A DNA stretch of 46,182 nucleotides from an uncultured Haliea sp. (GCA_913061115.1 CAJXTK010000004.1:1-46182), one strand, 5' to 3'; positions 19,976 through 29,053 are shown, counted from the stretch's first letter. Numbers and translations are program-made. The notes: generated by a model from the sequence alone, not told the origin.

Positions 19976-20142
19976 ACCAGCGCCTTATGATTATCTCGCG
20001 AATTTAAAGCCGAATTGTCTGTCGCCGACCACGAGTTCTGAAGTGCCTGTGCCGCCACGCCAGAAACATTCGGCCTCTGCACCTGCTGGCAATCACATTT
20101 GGAACGCCCACAAATGCTAACAGGAACTGAAATTACACCTAA

Positions 20143-20171
20143 AGTATCAGTGAATTATCGGCATTAATCAA
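20143..20171 (-). promoter_or_regulatory. Putative fimV promoter
   Basis: Read on the minus strand, TTGATT (20166-20171) and GATACT (20143-20148) are separated by exactly 17 bp. Each matches consensus at four of six positions. The -35 overlaps the asd stop codon, and the 188-bp asd-fimV gap is the largest in this gene block. Confidence 0.3.
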
Positions 20172-21189
20172 GGTAGATTGATATCAAGCTCTCGGCAATT
20201 TGTACACTATTTAGGGCTGCGCCCTTTCGAACATTGTCCGCCACTATCCACATGTCCAACCCCTTTGGATGAGAGATATCCTCTCGAATCCTGCTCACGA
20301 ATACACCGTCCGTCCCTGCGGACTCTGTCACCGCTGTTGGATAGCTGCCGTCGACTCGATCATCCATCACGATAATCCCGGGCGCCTTTTCGAGTAGCAA
20401 TCTGGCCTGCTGCGCAGTGATCTTGTCCACAGTCTCAATATGCACCGCTTCAGAGTGACCAAAAAACACCGGCACCCTGACACAGGTAGGATTGACCTGT
20501 ATCGCGGAATCATCAAATATTCTGCGGGTCTCCCACACCATCTTCATTTCCTCACGGGTATAGCCATTCTCCTGGAACGTATCGATCTGTGGCAGCACAT
20601 TGAACGCTATCTGTTTGGGATAGACCTCACGCACAACCTCCTGCCCATTGAGGAGACTGGCCGTCTGACCCGCCAACTCTTCAATCGCTTCCTTGCCAGT
20701 ACCGGAAACAGCCTGATAGGTCGCTACATTGATGCGTTCAATTCCGACCGCATCGTATATCGGCTTTAGGGCCACCAACATCTGTATGGTCGAGCAATTG
20801 GGGTTGGCGATAATATTGCGAGCGCTATAACCGGCCAGCGCTTCAATATTGACCTCAGGGACAATCAGAGGCACGTCTTCGTCGCGGCGAAACTGCGAGG
20901 TATTATCGATCACCACACAGCCCGCTGCAGCAGCGATCGGAGCAAATTTTTCGGAGATACTGGCGCCAGCAGAAAACAATCCAATCTGCACTTGGCTAAA
21001 ATCGAACTCCGCCAAGTCAGTCACCCTGACCGACTTACCGTGAAACATAATACTTTTTCCTGCAGACCGCGCACTGGCAAGAAGATAGAGCTTCCGCACC
21101 GGAAAATTCCGCTCTTCCAGGATGCTAATCATGGCCTCGCCGACAGCACCGGTAGCCCCAACAACGGCAACATCATACTCACGATTCAT
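20164..21189 (-). CDS. asd: Aspartate-semialdehyde dehydrogenase
   Basis: Asd makes L-aspartate semialdehyde from aspartyl phosphate, feeding lysine/diaminopimelate, threonine and methionine synthesis. It is 341 residues, the length of the shorter Asd/Usg-type branch. The NADP-binding loop GATGAVG is at residues 11-17, the catalytic Cys132 in NPNCSTIQM, and the substrate-binding segment VRVPVFFGHSEA is intact, so this is an active-type enzyme rather than a Usg paralogue lacking the cysteine. ATG at 21189 with GAGG about 9 bp upstream; the leuD stop codon is 46 bp away. In Pseudomonas, leuB lies between leuD and asd; here it does not. Confidence 0.94.
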   Translation of the reverse strand: MNREYDVAVVGATGAVGEAMISILEERNFPVRKLYLLASARSAGKSIMFHGKSVRVTDLAEFDFSQVQIGLFSAGASISEKFAPIAAAAGCVVIDNTSQFRRDEDVPLIVPEVNIEALAGYSARNIIANPNCSTIQMLVALKPIYDAVGIERINVATYQAVSGTGKEAIEELAGQTASLLNGQEVVREVYPKQIAFNVLPQIDTFQENGYTREEMKMVWETRRIFDDSAIQVNPTCVRVPVFFGHSEAVHIETVDKITAQQARLLLEKAPGIIVMDDRVDGSYPTAVTESAGTDGVFVSRIREDISHPKGLDMWIVADNVRKGAALNSVQIAESLISIYLD

Positions 21190-21235
21190 TGTCAGTTTCC
21201 TCAGAGATACTTTTCGAGCTTTTCATTACAGCCCG

Positions 21236-21883
21236 TTATTTAATAACGTCGAACAGCCAAGGCGATTTTTCACGCCAGCCCTGTTCATAAGATCGAATAG
21301 CATCGGCACTGTTCAGGGTCAGCGCGATATCATCTAGACCGTTAAAAAGACAATGCTTGCGAAACTCATCCACTTGAAAATTGACTGTCTCCCCAAGAGA
21401 GGTTTTTATCGTCTGAGTCGCCAGATCTACTGTCATTGAATAGCCTTCGTTCGCATACACCTCTGTAAACAACCCGTCGACCACATTAGCATCGAGCTCA
21501 ATGGGCAATATCCCATTCTTAAAGCAGTTGTTGAAAAAAATATCGGCAAAGCTAGGCGCAATGATGCAATGAAACCCAAAGTCCTCAAGGGCCCAGGGAG
21601 CGTGTTCCCTACTTGAACCGCAGCCAAAATTTTCTCTGGCGAGCAACACCGCCGCATCCTTGTAACGCGTCTGGTTCAAAGCAAAATCGACGTTAATTGG
21701 GCGATTCGTGCAGTCCTGACCGGGTTCACCTTGGTCCAGATAACGCACCTCGTCAAACAGATAAGGCCCAAAACCACTGCGCTTGATGGACTTAAGGAAC
21801 TGCTTCGGAATGATCAAATCCGTATCCACGTTAGCGCGATCCATAGGGGCGACTATGCCCTGCAAAACAGTAAAACTTTTCAT
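21236..21883 (-). CDS. leuD: 3-isopropylmalate dehydratase small subunit
   Basis: LeuD is the swivelling-domain subunit that pairs with LeuC to isomerise 2- and 3-isopropylmalate in leucine synthesis. It is 215 residues, as usual for the bacterial form. Family features include [15 protein letters not shown] near the N terminus and the active-site loop [18 protein letters not shown] at 21883 with GGAG 9 bp upstream; it follows leuC by 12 bp. Confidence 0.96.
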   Translation of the reverse strand: MKSFTVLQGIVAPMDRANVDTDLIIPKQFLKSIKRSGFGPYLFDEVRYLDQGEPGQDCTNRPINVDFALNQTRYKDAAVLLARENFGCGSSREHAPWALEDFGFHCIIAPSFADIFFNNCFKNGILPIELDANVVDGLFTEVYANEGYSMTVDLATQTIKTSLGETVNFQVDEFRKHCLFNGLDDIALTLNSADAIRSYEQGWREKSPWLFDVIK

Positions 21884-21895
21884 AATGCTAAACTC

Positions 21896-23314
21896 CTACC
21901 AATTGCGAACATCGACAAAGTGTCCGGCCACCGCAGCAGCGGCCGCCATTGCGGGGCTCACCAGATGGGTGCGGCCGCCGAAACCCTGGCGGCCCTCAAA
22001 GTTTCGATTGGACGTGGAAGCACAGTGCTCTCCCACGCCAAGCTTATCCGAGTTCATTGCAAGGCACATCGAACATCCAGGCTCACGCCACTCCATTCCC
22101 GCCGCGATAAAAATCTTGTCCAGTCCCTCCTCCTCTGCTTGCTGCTTGATCTGGCCTGAACCCGGCACGACCAACGCCCGCTTGACAGTGGGAGCGACGT
22201 GCTTACCCTGAATCACCGTCGCAGCGGCACGCAGATCCTCTATCCGTGAGTTAGTACAAGAACCGATAAAAACCGTATCGAGTTGAATGTCGGTAATCGC
22301 CATGCCCGGCGTGAGACCCATGTATTGGAGGGCACGCTCAGTTGCTTCACGCTCACCGGCATGGTCCATCGTTGCCGGATCCGGAATAATCCCGCTCACC
22401 GGTAACACCATCTCCGGAGACGTTCCCCAAGTGACCTGCGGCATAATATCTTCGCCGCGCAATTCCACCACACGATCAAAATGGGCGTCATCGTCACTGT
22501 GCAGCTCACGCCACGCATCAACCGCTCGGTCCCACTGCTCACCGGTTGGCGCATAGGGCCTCCCCTTCACATATTCGATCGTTATGTCGTCTACTCCGAT
22601 TAATCCGACCCGGGCACCCGCTTCGATGGCCATATTACAAATGGTCATTCGCCCTTCCATACTGAGCGCTCGCACCACTTCACCACCAAATTCGATAGCG
22701 TGATGGGTTCCGCCGGCCGTACCGATTTCACCGATGATCGCCAGTACAACATCTTTCGCGGTGACCCCGGCCTGTAACGTCCCATCCACACGCACCAGCA
22801 TATTTTTCATTCTTTGCTGCAGCAGACACTGGGTGGCCATTACGTGCTCCACCTCAGACGTACCAATCCCTTGCGCGAGAGCACCCAACGCACCATGAGT
22901 GGATGTATGAGAATCCCCACAGACAATGGTCATTCCTGGCAGCGTTACGCCCTGCTCCGGCCCTACCACGTGCACGATACCCTGGCGCACATCGTTAACT
23001 TGGAATTCAAGAATGTCAAAATCGCGACAGTTATCGTCCAGTGTTTGAACCTGCAGCCTGGAAATGGGGTCTATAATCCCGGCAACACCACCGCTGCGTT
23101 CATGCAGCTCCGTGGGTACGTTATGGTCGGGAACAGCGAAGTTCGCATCAACACGCCAAGGCTGACGGCCCGCAATACGCAGGCCTTCGAACGCCTGCGG
23201 CGAAGTCACCTCGTGGATTAGCTGTCGATCGATATAAATCAGACCGCAATCGTTATCGCGCTCCTCCACCAGATGGCTATGCCATAATTTATCGTAAAGC
23301 GTTTGTCCACTCAT
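21896..23314 (-). CDS. leuC: 3-isopropylmalate dehydratase large subunit
   Basis: LeuC carries the [4Fe-4S] cluster of isopropylmalate isomerase. From the ATG at 23314 it is 472 residues and begins [16 protein letters not shown], the family start, with GGAGG spaced 6 bp upstream. The frame stays open far upstream, across the start of the divergent lysR, but that extension has no family similarity. The cluster cysteines are in [11 protein letters not shown] and CSMCLAMN. The gene is divergent from a LysR regulator, an arrangement known from pseudomonads. Confidence 0.96.
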   Translation of the reverse strand: MSGQTLYDKLWHSHLVEERDNDCGLIYIDRQLIHEVTSPQAFEGLRIAGRQPWRVDANFAVPDHNVPTELHERSGGVAGIIDPISRLQVQTLDDNCRDFDILEFQVNDVRQGIVHVVGPEQGVTLPGMTIVCGDSHTSTHGALGALAQGIGTSEVEHVMATQCLLQQRMKNMLVRVDGTLQAGVTAKDVVLAIIGEIGTAGGTHHAIEFGGEVVRALSMEGRMTICNMAIEAGARVGLIGVDDITIEYVKGRPYAPTGEQWDRAVDAWRELHSDDDAHFDRVVELRGEDIMPQVTWGTSPEMVLPVSGIIPDPATMDHAGEREATERALQYMGLTPGMAITDIQLDTVFIGSCTNSRIEDLRAAATVIQGKHVAPTVKRALVVPGSGQIKQQAEEEGLDKIFIAAGMEWREPGCSMCLAMNSDKLGVGEHCASTSNRNFEGRQGFGGRTHLVSPAMAAAAAVAGHFVDVRNW

Positions 23315-23362
23315 AGGGAACCTCCATACACCGGTTAGCAAAGCTGGATGTGCAATATCGGG

Positions 23363-23391
23363 ATTATGTACTTGATTTTTAGATAACTCAA
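23363..23391 (-). promoter_or_regulatory. Putative leuC promoter
   Basis: On the minus strand TTGAGT (23386-23391) and CATAAT (23363-23368) are separated by 17 bp, with matches of four and five of six to consensus. The -10 ends 48 bp before the leuC ATG. The location in the leuC-lysR divergent region supports the call. Confidence 0.4.
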
Positions 23392-23413
23392 ATTTATTAT
23401 TTTTATAATATTG

Positions 23414-23428
23414 ATTCCAAATAGGAAT
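23414..23428 (+). promoter_or_regulatory. LysR-type operator candidate
   Basis: ATTCC-AAATA-GGAAT is a perfect 5-bp inverted repeat containing a T-N11-A core, the LysR-family box. It lies 7 bp before the lysR GTG and overlaps its ribosome binding site (AGGA), so binding there would suit autorepression while upstream half-sites could serve leuC. Confidence 0.35.
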
Positions 23429-23435
23429 ATCTGTC

Positions 23436-24320
23436 GTGGACACCCAAAACCTGAGAGCGTTTCTGCTGGTCGCTGAAAGTGGATCGTTCTCCAAAGCGGC
23501 AAAGAGATTACACCTGACACAACCTGCTGTCAGTAAGCGGATAGCGCAGCTGGAAGCGCAATTGAACGTCAGTCTATTCGACCGCATTGGGAGAAGGATC
23601 AGTACCACCGAAGCGGGCGAGGCACTGCTTCCACACGCGCGCGCAGTGCATCTTGAGATGCAGGCAGCACAGCAGTCAGTGCGCGATCTGGCCGGCGAAG
23701 TGCGAGGCCGACTGCGCCTTGCTACCAGTCATCACATCGGCTTACATCGACTGCCACCGCTGCTGAGTTTTTTCAGCAAGGCCTTTCCGGCGGTGCAATT
23801 GGACATCGATTTTATGGATTCCGAAAAGGCCTATGAACTCACTCTACAGGGAGAGGTGGAACTGGCCGTGGTGACGCTGGCCCCTTCATCTATCGTCAAC
23901 ATTGTTACGCGGCCAATTTGGCTGGACCCCCTAGATTTTATGGTTCAGGAGGGCACACAACTGACCCGAAAGAAAGCTCTCGGCCTAAAGGAGCTAAGCC
24001 AACATCCAGCGATCCTGCCCGGACTCAACACCTATACCGGGCAAATTGTGAAAAGCCTGTTCGAGCAGCGCAGCCTGCCAATCCAGATTGCGATCACCAC
24101 TAACTACCTGGAGACCATCAGGATGATGGCATCAGTAGGACTTGGCTGGACCGTATTACCGCGTAGTATGCGCGACCCCTCTCTAGCGACACTGCCCATT
24201 CGGGACGCCCGTATCGAGAGAACACTCGGAGCCATCCACCACGAAGGACGCAGCCTATCTAGGGCAGCACAAGCTTTTATAGAGGCGCTAGAATCATTCG
24301 AAGGTAGCGTAAAGGACTAG
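23436..24320 (+). CDS. LysR-family transcriptional regulator
   Basis: A 294-residue protein with a winged helix-turn-helix at the N terminus (residues about 3-60; [21 protein letters not shown]) and a LysR substrate-binding domain at about 88-290. It is transcribed divergently from leuC, and pseudomonads have a LysR gene in the same place, so control of leucine synthesis or of its own expression is likely by inference. The GTG at 23436 starts the family-typical [22 protein letters not shown], with AGGA about 9 bp upstream. Its TAG overlaps the TAG of the convergent thioesterase gene within one CTAG. Confidence 0.93.
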   Translation: MDTQNLRAFLLVAESGSFSKAAKRLHLTQPAVSKRIAQLEAQLNVSLFDRIGRRISTTEAGEALLPHARAVHLEMQAAQQSVRDLAGEVRGRLRLATSHHIGLHRLPPLLSFFSKAFPAVQLDIDFMDSEKAYELTLQGEVELAVVTLAPSSIVNIVTRPIWLDPLDFMVQEGTQLTRKKALGLKELSQHPAILPGLNTYTGQIVKSLFEQRSLPIQIAITTNYLETIRMMASVGLGWTVLPRSMRDPSLATLPIRDARIERTLGAIHHEGRSLSRAAQAFIEALESFEGSVKD

Positions 24321-24799
24321 CCCTCCTCCTGCCGCTTAAGCAAGCCATCACCACGGCGCCCGTCCTTCCACATACCTTGGTGATCTGGAAAATAGACGGT
24401 CGCACTAAAGCGGGCCACGGCACCTGCGCTATTATAAATTCCGCCACTAGAAAATCCGAAGCGCCGTTTGACGCTCACGTGTTCCGCCTCCGCCTGCAAC
24501 CATTCTCCCTGACGTGCAGAAGCAATAAAATCAATGCTGAGATGAACCGTAGGGCTCCCAGCCGCAACGCCGTGTGCCAGATTGGCACCGGTGGTTGCCG
24601 TTATATCCGCCAACGTCATCAGTACTCCACCATGACAAATACCCATGGTATTACTGTGTTGTGTGCCCACCACAAGGCCAAAAATCGCACTATCACCTTC
24701 AACTTTGCGATAGACCGGCTGCAGAGTATCGGTGTACCCCAACCCTTGCGGTAAAAGCTCAAAGCCTGGCGGCGCTGTCTCTATCATTTTCTCTGTCAC
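24317..24799 (-). CDS. PaaI-type hotdog-fold thioesterase
   Basis: A 160-residue hotdog-fold acyl-CoA thioesterase of the PaaI family; the characteristic helix motif is GICHGGVLMTLADITAT, followed by the strand TVHLSIDFIASARQGEW. The acyl substrate cannot be told from sequence. I choose the GTG at 24799 because AGAGGG lies 6 bp upstream and it begins 13 bp after the flavodoxin-gene stop; the frame is open further upstream but would overlap that gene. An ATG at 24787 is an alternative. It forms a probable operon with the preceding flavodoxin-like gene. Confidence 0.88.
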   Translation of the reverse strand: MTEKMIETAPPGFELLPQGLGYTDTLQPVYRKVEGDSAIFGLVVGTQHSNTMGICHGGVLMTLADITATTGANLAHGVAAGSPTVHLSIDFIASARQGEWLQAEAEHVSVKRRFGFSSGGIYNSAGAVARFSATVYFPDHQGMWKDGRRGDGLLKRQEEG

Positions 24800-24812
24800 C
24801 CAAAACCCTCTT

Positions 24813-25268
24813 CTAAAATATGCCCATCGACAACCCTGCCGCAAATGCCTGACCCAACTCGCAGCTTGCACGCTCATGTGCCGGACAGAATTTCCCGCGC
24901 AATATAATCGGCGTTGCTGCCGCAGGAAATGGATAGCCCGATAGAATTCGCTCGGCCTGTTGCTGCGCGCCGCGTCCATCGTTGCCGGCACTGATAAGCA
25001 GAGCGTAGGGCAATACCAACCCCCGAGCTATCGCAGGATAAAACGTGCGGTCCAGAAAATCTTTCATGGTGCCGCACAGTGCTCCGGAGTTTTCGGCCAT
25101 CACCAGCAACACACCACTCGCTCGGTCTAGATCCACCGTCCCTGCATCCCAGGCGCGCATCACGGCAACCTCAATATCCGCTTCACGCTGTGCGCCTCGC
25201 CAGGCTGCGTTCGCCAGTTGCGCACTGGTGCCACTCTGGCTGTGATAGACAATCAACAGAGATTTCAT
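24813..25268 (-). CDS. Flavodoxin-like protein
   Basis: A 151-residue flavodoxin-fold protein. The FMN phosphate-binding loop is YHSQSGTSAQLA near the N terminus, and VLLVMAENSGALCGTMKDFLDRTF matches the isoalloxazine-contact region of flavodoxin/NAD(P)H-FMN reductase proteins. It is likely a small electron carrier or quinone/FMN reductase; the partner is unknown. ATG at 25268, preceded by a 397-bp gene-free region. It is co-directional with, and 13 bp upstream of, the thioesterase gene. Confidence 0.85.
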   Translation of the reverse strand: MKSLLIVYHSQSGTSAQLANAAWRGAQREADIEVAVMRAWDAGTVDLDRASGVLLVMAENSGALCGTMKDFLDRTFYPAIARGLVLPYALLISAGNDGRGAQQQAERILSGYPFPAAATPIILRGKFCPAHERASCELGQAFAAGLSMGIF

Positions 25269-25416
25269 AATAGGGCACTATGCGGAATCGACAGCGCGAT
25301 TTGAACACAGCCCTAACCCTGTGTCATGTGTCGGTGCTTAAAGGCAGTCTAGAAAACAGGCATCGCGACGGCTCCATCCCCTAGGAAAAGCGTGGCAATA
25401 CGGTGTGCCAAAAGAA

Positions 25417-25444
25417 GTTATCCACAACATATTCTGTGGATAAC
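25417..25444. promoter_or_regulatory. Inverted pair of DnaA-box-like sequences
   Basis: GTTATCCACA (25417-25426) and TGTGGATAAC (25435-25444) form a perfect 10-bp inverted repeat with an 8-bp spacer. Each arm contains a perfect E. coli-type DnaA box (TTATCCACA). A third, one-mismatch site TGTGGATAT is at 25615-25623. Function is inferred from the motif only: DnaA-responsive regulation, a titration site, or chance. Confidence 0.5.
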
Positions 25445-25452
25445 ATTGGGGA

Positions 25453-25497
25453 CAGAGGCCATTCTATCCCCCATGTACGCGTCGTTTATGGCCTCTG
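25453..25497. repeat. 10-bp inverted repeat
   Basis: CAGAGGCCAT (25453-25462) and ATGGCCTCTG (25488-25497) are perfect reverse complements separated by 25 bp. No uridine tract follows on either strand, so it does not look like an intrinsic terminator. Confidence 0.6.
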
Positions 25498-25590
25498 AAA
25501 CAGCAGCGCAGACGAAATGAAAAATACTATTTTTTATTTTAAATCAATAACTTATGATTTTTTTGTAGCTCCGCACGAGGACAAGAAAAA

Positions 25591-25609
25591 GATTCAGAAG
25601 AATTGAATC
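25591..25609. repeat. 6-bp inverted repeat
   Basis: GATTCA (25591-25596) and TGAATC (25604-25609) flank a 7-bp spacer, next to the degenerate DnaA-box-like site at 25615. Confidence 0.4.
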
Positions 25610-25665
25610 CATTTTGTGGATATCGTTAAGCAGAAAAACTTGGCCACTACAAGCATCAAACGCCT

Positions 25666-27834
25666 TTATTTATGACTGATTAACCAGCAGCAATGCATTT
25701 TGCGCTTACGTTGGTAGTCGGGTGGTAGCGTTTTTTCGGTGATATCTTCACAGAGAAACTCCTCCTGCAAAGACGCATCCAAAATAAAACCGCGTCGATT
25801 ATTGGAGAAATACAGCTTTCCGTCATCGCGTAATACGCCCATGCTCATGCGCACGAGTTGCGGGTGATCGCGCTGCACATCAAAGCTCTCTGTCATCGCC
25901 TTTGAATTAGAAAACGACGGAGGGTCGAGCAGAATTAAATCGTAACGACCACGCGCCCGCGTCAGCCAAGATTGACAATCTTCACGAATCACAGTGTTGC
26001 GGCGCTCATCAAGTTGGTTCACGGCCAGATTTTTACCCAACCAAGTGAGATACGTTTTCGACAGGTCGATGCTCGTCGTGGACTGCGCTCCGCCAAGAGC
26101 GGCATGCACCGTTACACTGCCGGTATAACAAAACAGATTGAGGAAATCCTTACCCGCGGCTTCCTGGCCAATGCGTAATCGTAACGGACGGTGATCGAGG
26201 AACAAACCGGTATCGAGGTAATCGCTGAGGTTCACCAGCAGTTTCGCCTGGCCCTCTGTGACCGTCAGCAACTCACCTTGGCTATTCCGCTTGGTGTACT
26301 GTTCTGCTCCGCGCTGACGACTACGCTGCTTGTAGATAATCTTTTCAGCAGCAACGCCCAGCGCTGCAGGCAGCGCAGAGCGAATCTCATCTAAACGACG
26401 CTCAGCGGCTTCCACCGATACGTTTTTGGGTGCCTGATATTCAGCGACGTGAACATGCTCACCATAAATATCAACTGCCACAGAATACTCTGGCATATCT
26501 GCATCGTAGACACGATAGCATTCAATTTTCTCACGCTTCACCCAGGAAGAAAGTCGTTTGCGATTTTTAACGACACGATTGGCAAACATCGTCGCACCCT
26601 CAGTGAGGGGCGGCGGCGTTTCAACATCCACCTGACTTCTTCCCATCTCGCGCAGTTCATTAACACACAGATCAAACAGCAGAAGACTGGCAGCGATGGC
26701 GCCGTTATAGAGTGCATAGCGTTTGTAACTGCGCAGGCCCGTTGCTTTGCCCAGATCGAGGTCCGAGGTCAACACGGCGGCCTGCCAACCCGGAAACTCG
26801 GTTAACATGGCCTCACCCAATTGCCTGTAAAGCCCCGCGAGTTGTTCCTTATCGCCAATGCGTTCACCGTAAGGTGGATTGCACACCAGCAAGCCAATCG
26901 GTAATGGCCGGTGAGTGGGTTTTGTCAATTCGGAGACAGGTTTGCAACTCACTCGAACCACATTCTCAAGCCCTACTCGCGCAATGTTTTCCTGCGCACG
27001 ACGAATCACCGCAGGATCCCAGTCGTAGCCGCGAATTTCTGGTAACTGTGCGGCCCTGCCCCGCTCCGCCCGGCTTTTTGCATCGCTAAAAATAGCCCCC
27101 CACTGCGGGGCATCATGCATCAGCAGATGTTCAAAGCCGAAGCCTTTGCGTCCTAGGCCCGGGGCGATATCAGCAGACATCATGGCGCCCTCGAGCAATA
27201 AAGTTGCCGAACCGCACATAGGATCGATGAGCGCACCACCACGCGCGGCAATACCCGGCCAGTCAGCGCGCAATAAGACTGCCGCAGCCAGATTCTCCTT
27301 CAGAGGCGCAACACCCGATTGTAAGCGATAACCGCGTTGATGCAGGCTGCCGCCAGAGAGGTCAATCGACAGGTGGGCACGATCGCGCACCAAACGTACA
27401 TTCAGCCGCACATCAGGGTTTACTCGATCCACTGACGGCCGTGGCGCGCCCGTGGCCACAAACCAGTCAACAATGGCATCCTTGCTGCGCTGGGCGCCAA
27501 ACTGCGTATTGCGAATGTTGCGGTTTTCTCCAGAGAAATCAATCGCGATGGTTTTGTTTGAATCAAACACACCGCCCCACTTGATGTCCTTCATACCCTG
27601 ATAAAAGATATCCCCGTCAGTGGCGTCCAATTGCGCGAGCGGCCAAAGAATACGGTTAGCGAGCCGCGACCAGAGACAGGCTCGATAGGCCAGCGCGCTC
27701 GGACCAGTAAAATAAACGCCCGCCACAGTCTCTCGCGTACTGTCGGCACCGAGAGAGCCCAATTCAACCGCTAGGAGTGACTCCAAACCTTTGGGGCATG
27801 TGGCGAACCAGGAATGACTATCAGCGTTACTCAC
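25666..27834 (-). CDS. rlmKL: Bifunctional 23S rRNA methyltransferase (m2G2445 / m7G2069)
   Basis: RlmKL methylates two guanines in 23S rRNA domain V. It is 722 residues, near the usual 700-720 of the fused gammaproteobacterial protein. Order: N-terminal ferredoxin-like/THUMP region (about 45-155), RlmL Rossmann methyltransferase with the NPPYG motif at 319-323, then the RlmK methyltransferase with DPPSFSNSKAM near residue 635. Both methyltransferase motifs are intact. The start is a GTG at 27834 (MSNADSHSWFATCPKGLE) without a strong ribosome binding site. Confidence 0.95.
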   Translation of the reverse strand: MSNADSHSWFATCPKGLESLLAVELGSLGADSTRETVAGVYFTGPSALAYRACLWSRLANRILWPLAQLDATDGDIFYQGMKDIKWGGVFDSNKTIAIDFSGENRNIRNTQFGAQRSKDAIVDWFVATGAPRPSVDRVNPDVRLNVRLVRDRAHLSIDLSGGSLHQRGYRLQSGVAPLKENLAAAVLLRADWPGIAARGGALIDPMCGSATLLLEGAMMSADIAPGLGRKGFGFEHLLMHDAPQWGAIFSDAKSRAERGRAAQLPEIRGYDWDPAVIRRAQENIARVGLENVVRVSCKPVSELTKPTHRPLPIGLLVCNPPYGERIGDKEQLAGLYRQLGEAMLTEFPGWQAAVLTSDLDLGKATGLRSYKRYALYNGAIAASLLLFDLCVNELREMGRSQVDVETPPPLTEGATMFANRVVKNRKRLSSWVKREKIECYRVYDADMPEYSVAVDIYGEHVHVAEYQAPKNVSVEAAERRLDEIRSALPAALGVAAEKIIYKQRSRQRGAEQYTKRNSQGELLTVTEGQAKLLVNLSDYLDTGLFLDHRPLRLRIGQEAAGKDFLNLFCYTGSVTVHAALGGAQSTTSIDLSKTYLTWLGKNLAVNQLDERRNTVIREDCQSWLTRARGRYDLILLDPPSFSNSKAMTESFDVQRDHPQLVRMSMGVLRDDGKLYFSNNRRGFILDASLQEEFLCEDITEKTLPPDYQRKRKMHCCWLISHK

Positions 27835-27949
27835 GAGTACCCAATCAATGTGTTATCAAACGGAGGCTAACTATTTTTTTTCAATGGCGGTGGACACCGC
27901 TGTGGTCCCGCGTGCGTCTCTACCCGCCAGAGGCGCAGCATAGCAGAAG

Positions 27950-29053
27950 TCAGGACGCTGGGGGCAAGCCCGTCTCCAGCGCAAAGATACGTTGCAAGAT
28001 ATCGCGCCACTCAGAGTACTGGGAGTCCAATGTGCCGCTGAGTTCAACGACGGCACCACTGACATCCATTACCGTAGACGCAACCTCATTGTTAAAGCCC
28101 AGAGCCAATTCATCGAGATCCTGCTCGTGAATCTTCGACCACTTGTACGTGTTATAGCTTTGCTCAAGCGCAGTAAAAGATCCTCGGCGACCCTGAGCAC
28201 CTCTGCTAGCCACGCGTTCCTTGTATTCACCCTGATAGATCGCTTGCTCGGCGCCGTACTGACGCCACAAATTGTAGGTGGGGGCCATCTCCTCACTGAG
28301 ATGCTCATATTGTTCATCGACCGTGTCAATAAACAGATATTCCTGGTTTCTAATTCTGATAACGCGAGCCAACATGGGATCACCCTCTGCCGGAAAACGC
28401 ACTAACACATACCGTCCTTCCGGCGTTTGCGTCAAATACGATCCGAAAACCGTAGGCGCCAATTGAATGGCATACCGCATGAGCGCAATGTCTTGTATCG
28501 TCGTCAACTGCTTTGCGTTTTTTTGTCGGCGGACCGCGACAAGGTCATCGGCGATTTGCTGATAGAGACCCAGATAGGGGTCTCCTGGCACGCTTACGGG
28601 ATAATCTGTGGACCTTGTCGAGCCAGAATAAATCCGGTTCAGCCATTCCACACCGCTTGCATCGCGGGCATTGATGCGCAGCTGGAGACGTAGTCCATCA
28701 GACTGCAATATGGTGCCAGTGACCAACAGCTCTGACGAATCGAGCACCTCCGGCAGCACCCGTACAACGCCCCAATCGCCTGACTCAATCAGCACCTGCC
28801 GCAATACGACTGGCATATATTTAGCCTCAGCCTTACGAATTTCCGGAAAAATACCCCGTTGACTGTGGGTCGATTGATCCGCCGGAATACCCGGATCAAA
28901 CACCACTAGACCGACATCAACAAGCCCACCTTGCTGTGTTGATGCGGCGCTAACAGTCCCGGCCACCATTAATAAGGCAGCGCACAACACCATCTCACCG
29001 ACGTTCACCATCCGCCGCGCCTGAGATAGCATTAACGCGATTCGGTCGTACAT
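27950..29053 (-). CDS. Exported protein of unknown function, paired with lipoprotein
   Basis: A 367-residue protein with an N-terminal signal peptide ending near AGTVSAA, so it is periplasmic or envelope-bound. The first part (VDVGLVVFDPG, FPEIRKAEAKYMPVVLRQVL, SDGLRLQLRI) alternates strands and helices and could be TolB-N/CsgG-like in fold, but this is a guess. The second part is helical and charged. I recognise no catalytic motif. The ATG at 29053 has AGAGG 7 bp upstream and overlaps the upstream lipoprotein gene by 22 bp; an ATG at 29032 in a TAATG junction is an alternative. The overlap indicates a two-gene unit. It lies upstream of rlmKL on the same strand with a 115-bp gap. Confidence 0.75.
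   Translation of the reverse strand: MYDRIALMLSQARRMVNVGEMVLCAALLMVAGTVSAASTQQGGLVDVGLVVFDPGIPADQSTHSQRGIFPEIRKAEAKYMPVVLRQVLIESGDWGVVRVLPEVLDSSELLVTGTILQSDGLRLQLRINARDASGVEWLNRIYSGSTRSTDYPVSVPGDPYLGLYQQIADDLVAVRRQKNAKQLTTIQDIALMRYAIQLAPTVFGSYLTQTPEGRYVLVRFPAEGDPMLARVIRIRNQEYLFIDTVDEQYEHLSEEMAPTYNLWRQYGAEQAIYQGEYKERVASRGAQGRRGSFTALEQSYNTYKWSKIHEQDLDELALGFNNEVASTVMDVSGAVVELSGTLDSQYSEWRDILQRIFALETGLPPAS

Larger units (their letters stand above)
25269..25665. other. 397-bp gene-free region with structured repeats
   Basis: I find no plausible gene in this stretch between rlmKL and the flavodoxin-like gene (both minus strand). It holds an inverted pair of DnaA-box-like sites (25417-25444), a 10-bp inverted repeat (25453-25497), an AT-rich block (about 25515-25568) and a shorter inverted repeat (25591-25609) next to a degenerate DnaA-box-like site (25615-25623). 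The promoter of the flavodoxin gene and the end of the rlmKL transcript should also lie here, but I cannot place them. Confidence 0.7.

Noticed and set aside
23315-23608. Longer N terminus for LeuC
   Set aside because: The extension has no family similarity, crosses the divergent lysR start, and the ATG at 23314 has a strong GGAGG.
25269-25665. Calling this region the chromosomal origin
   Set aside because: Only two perfect DnaA boxes are present and neither dnaA, gidA nor rpmH is nearby; reported as a candidate regulatory region instead.
27884-27906. Hairpin GCGGTG/CACCGC after the exported-protein gene as a terminator
   Set aside because: The run of eight identical bases next to it is A, not T, on the transcribed-direction (minus) strand.
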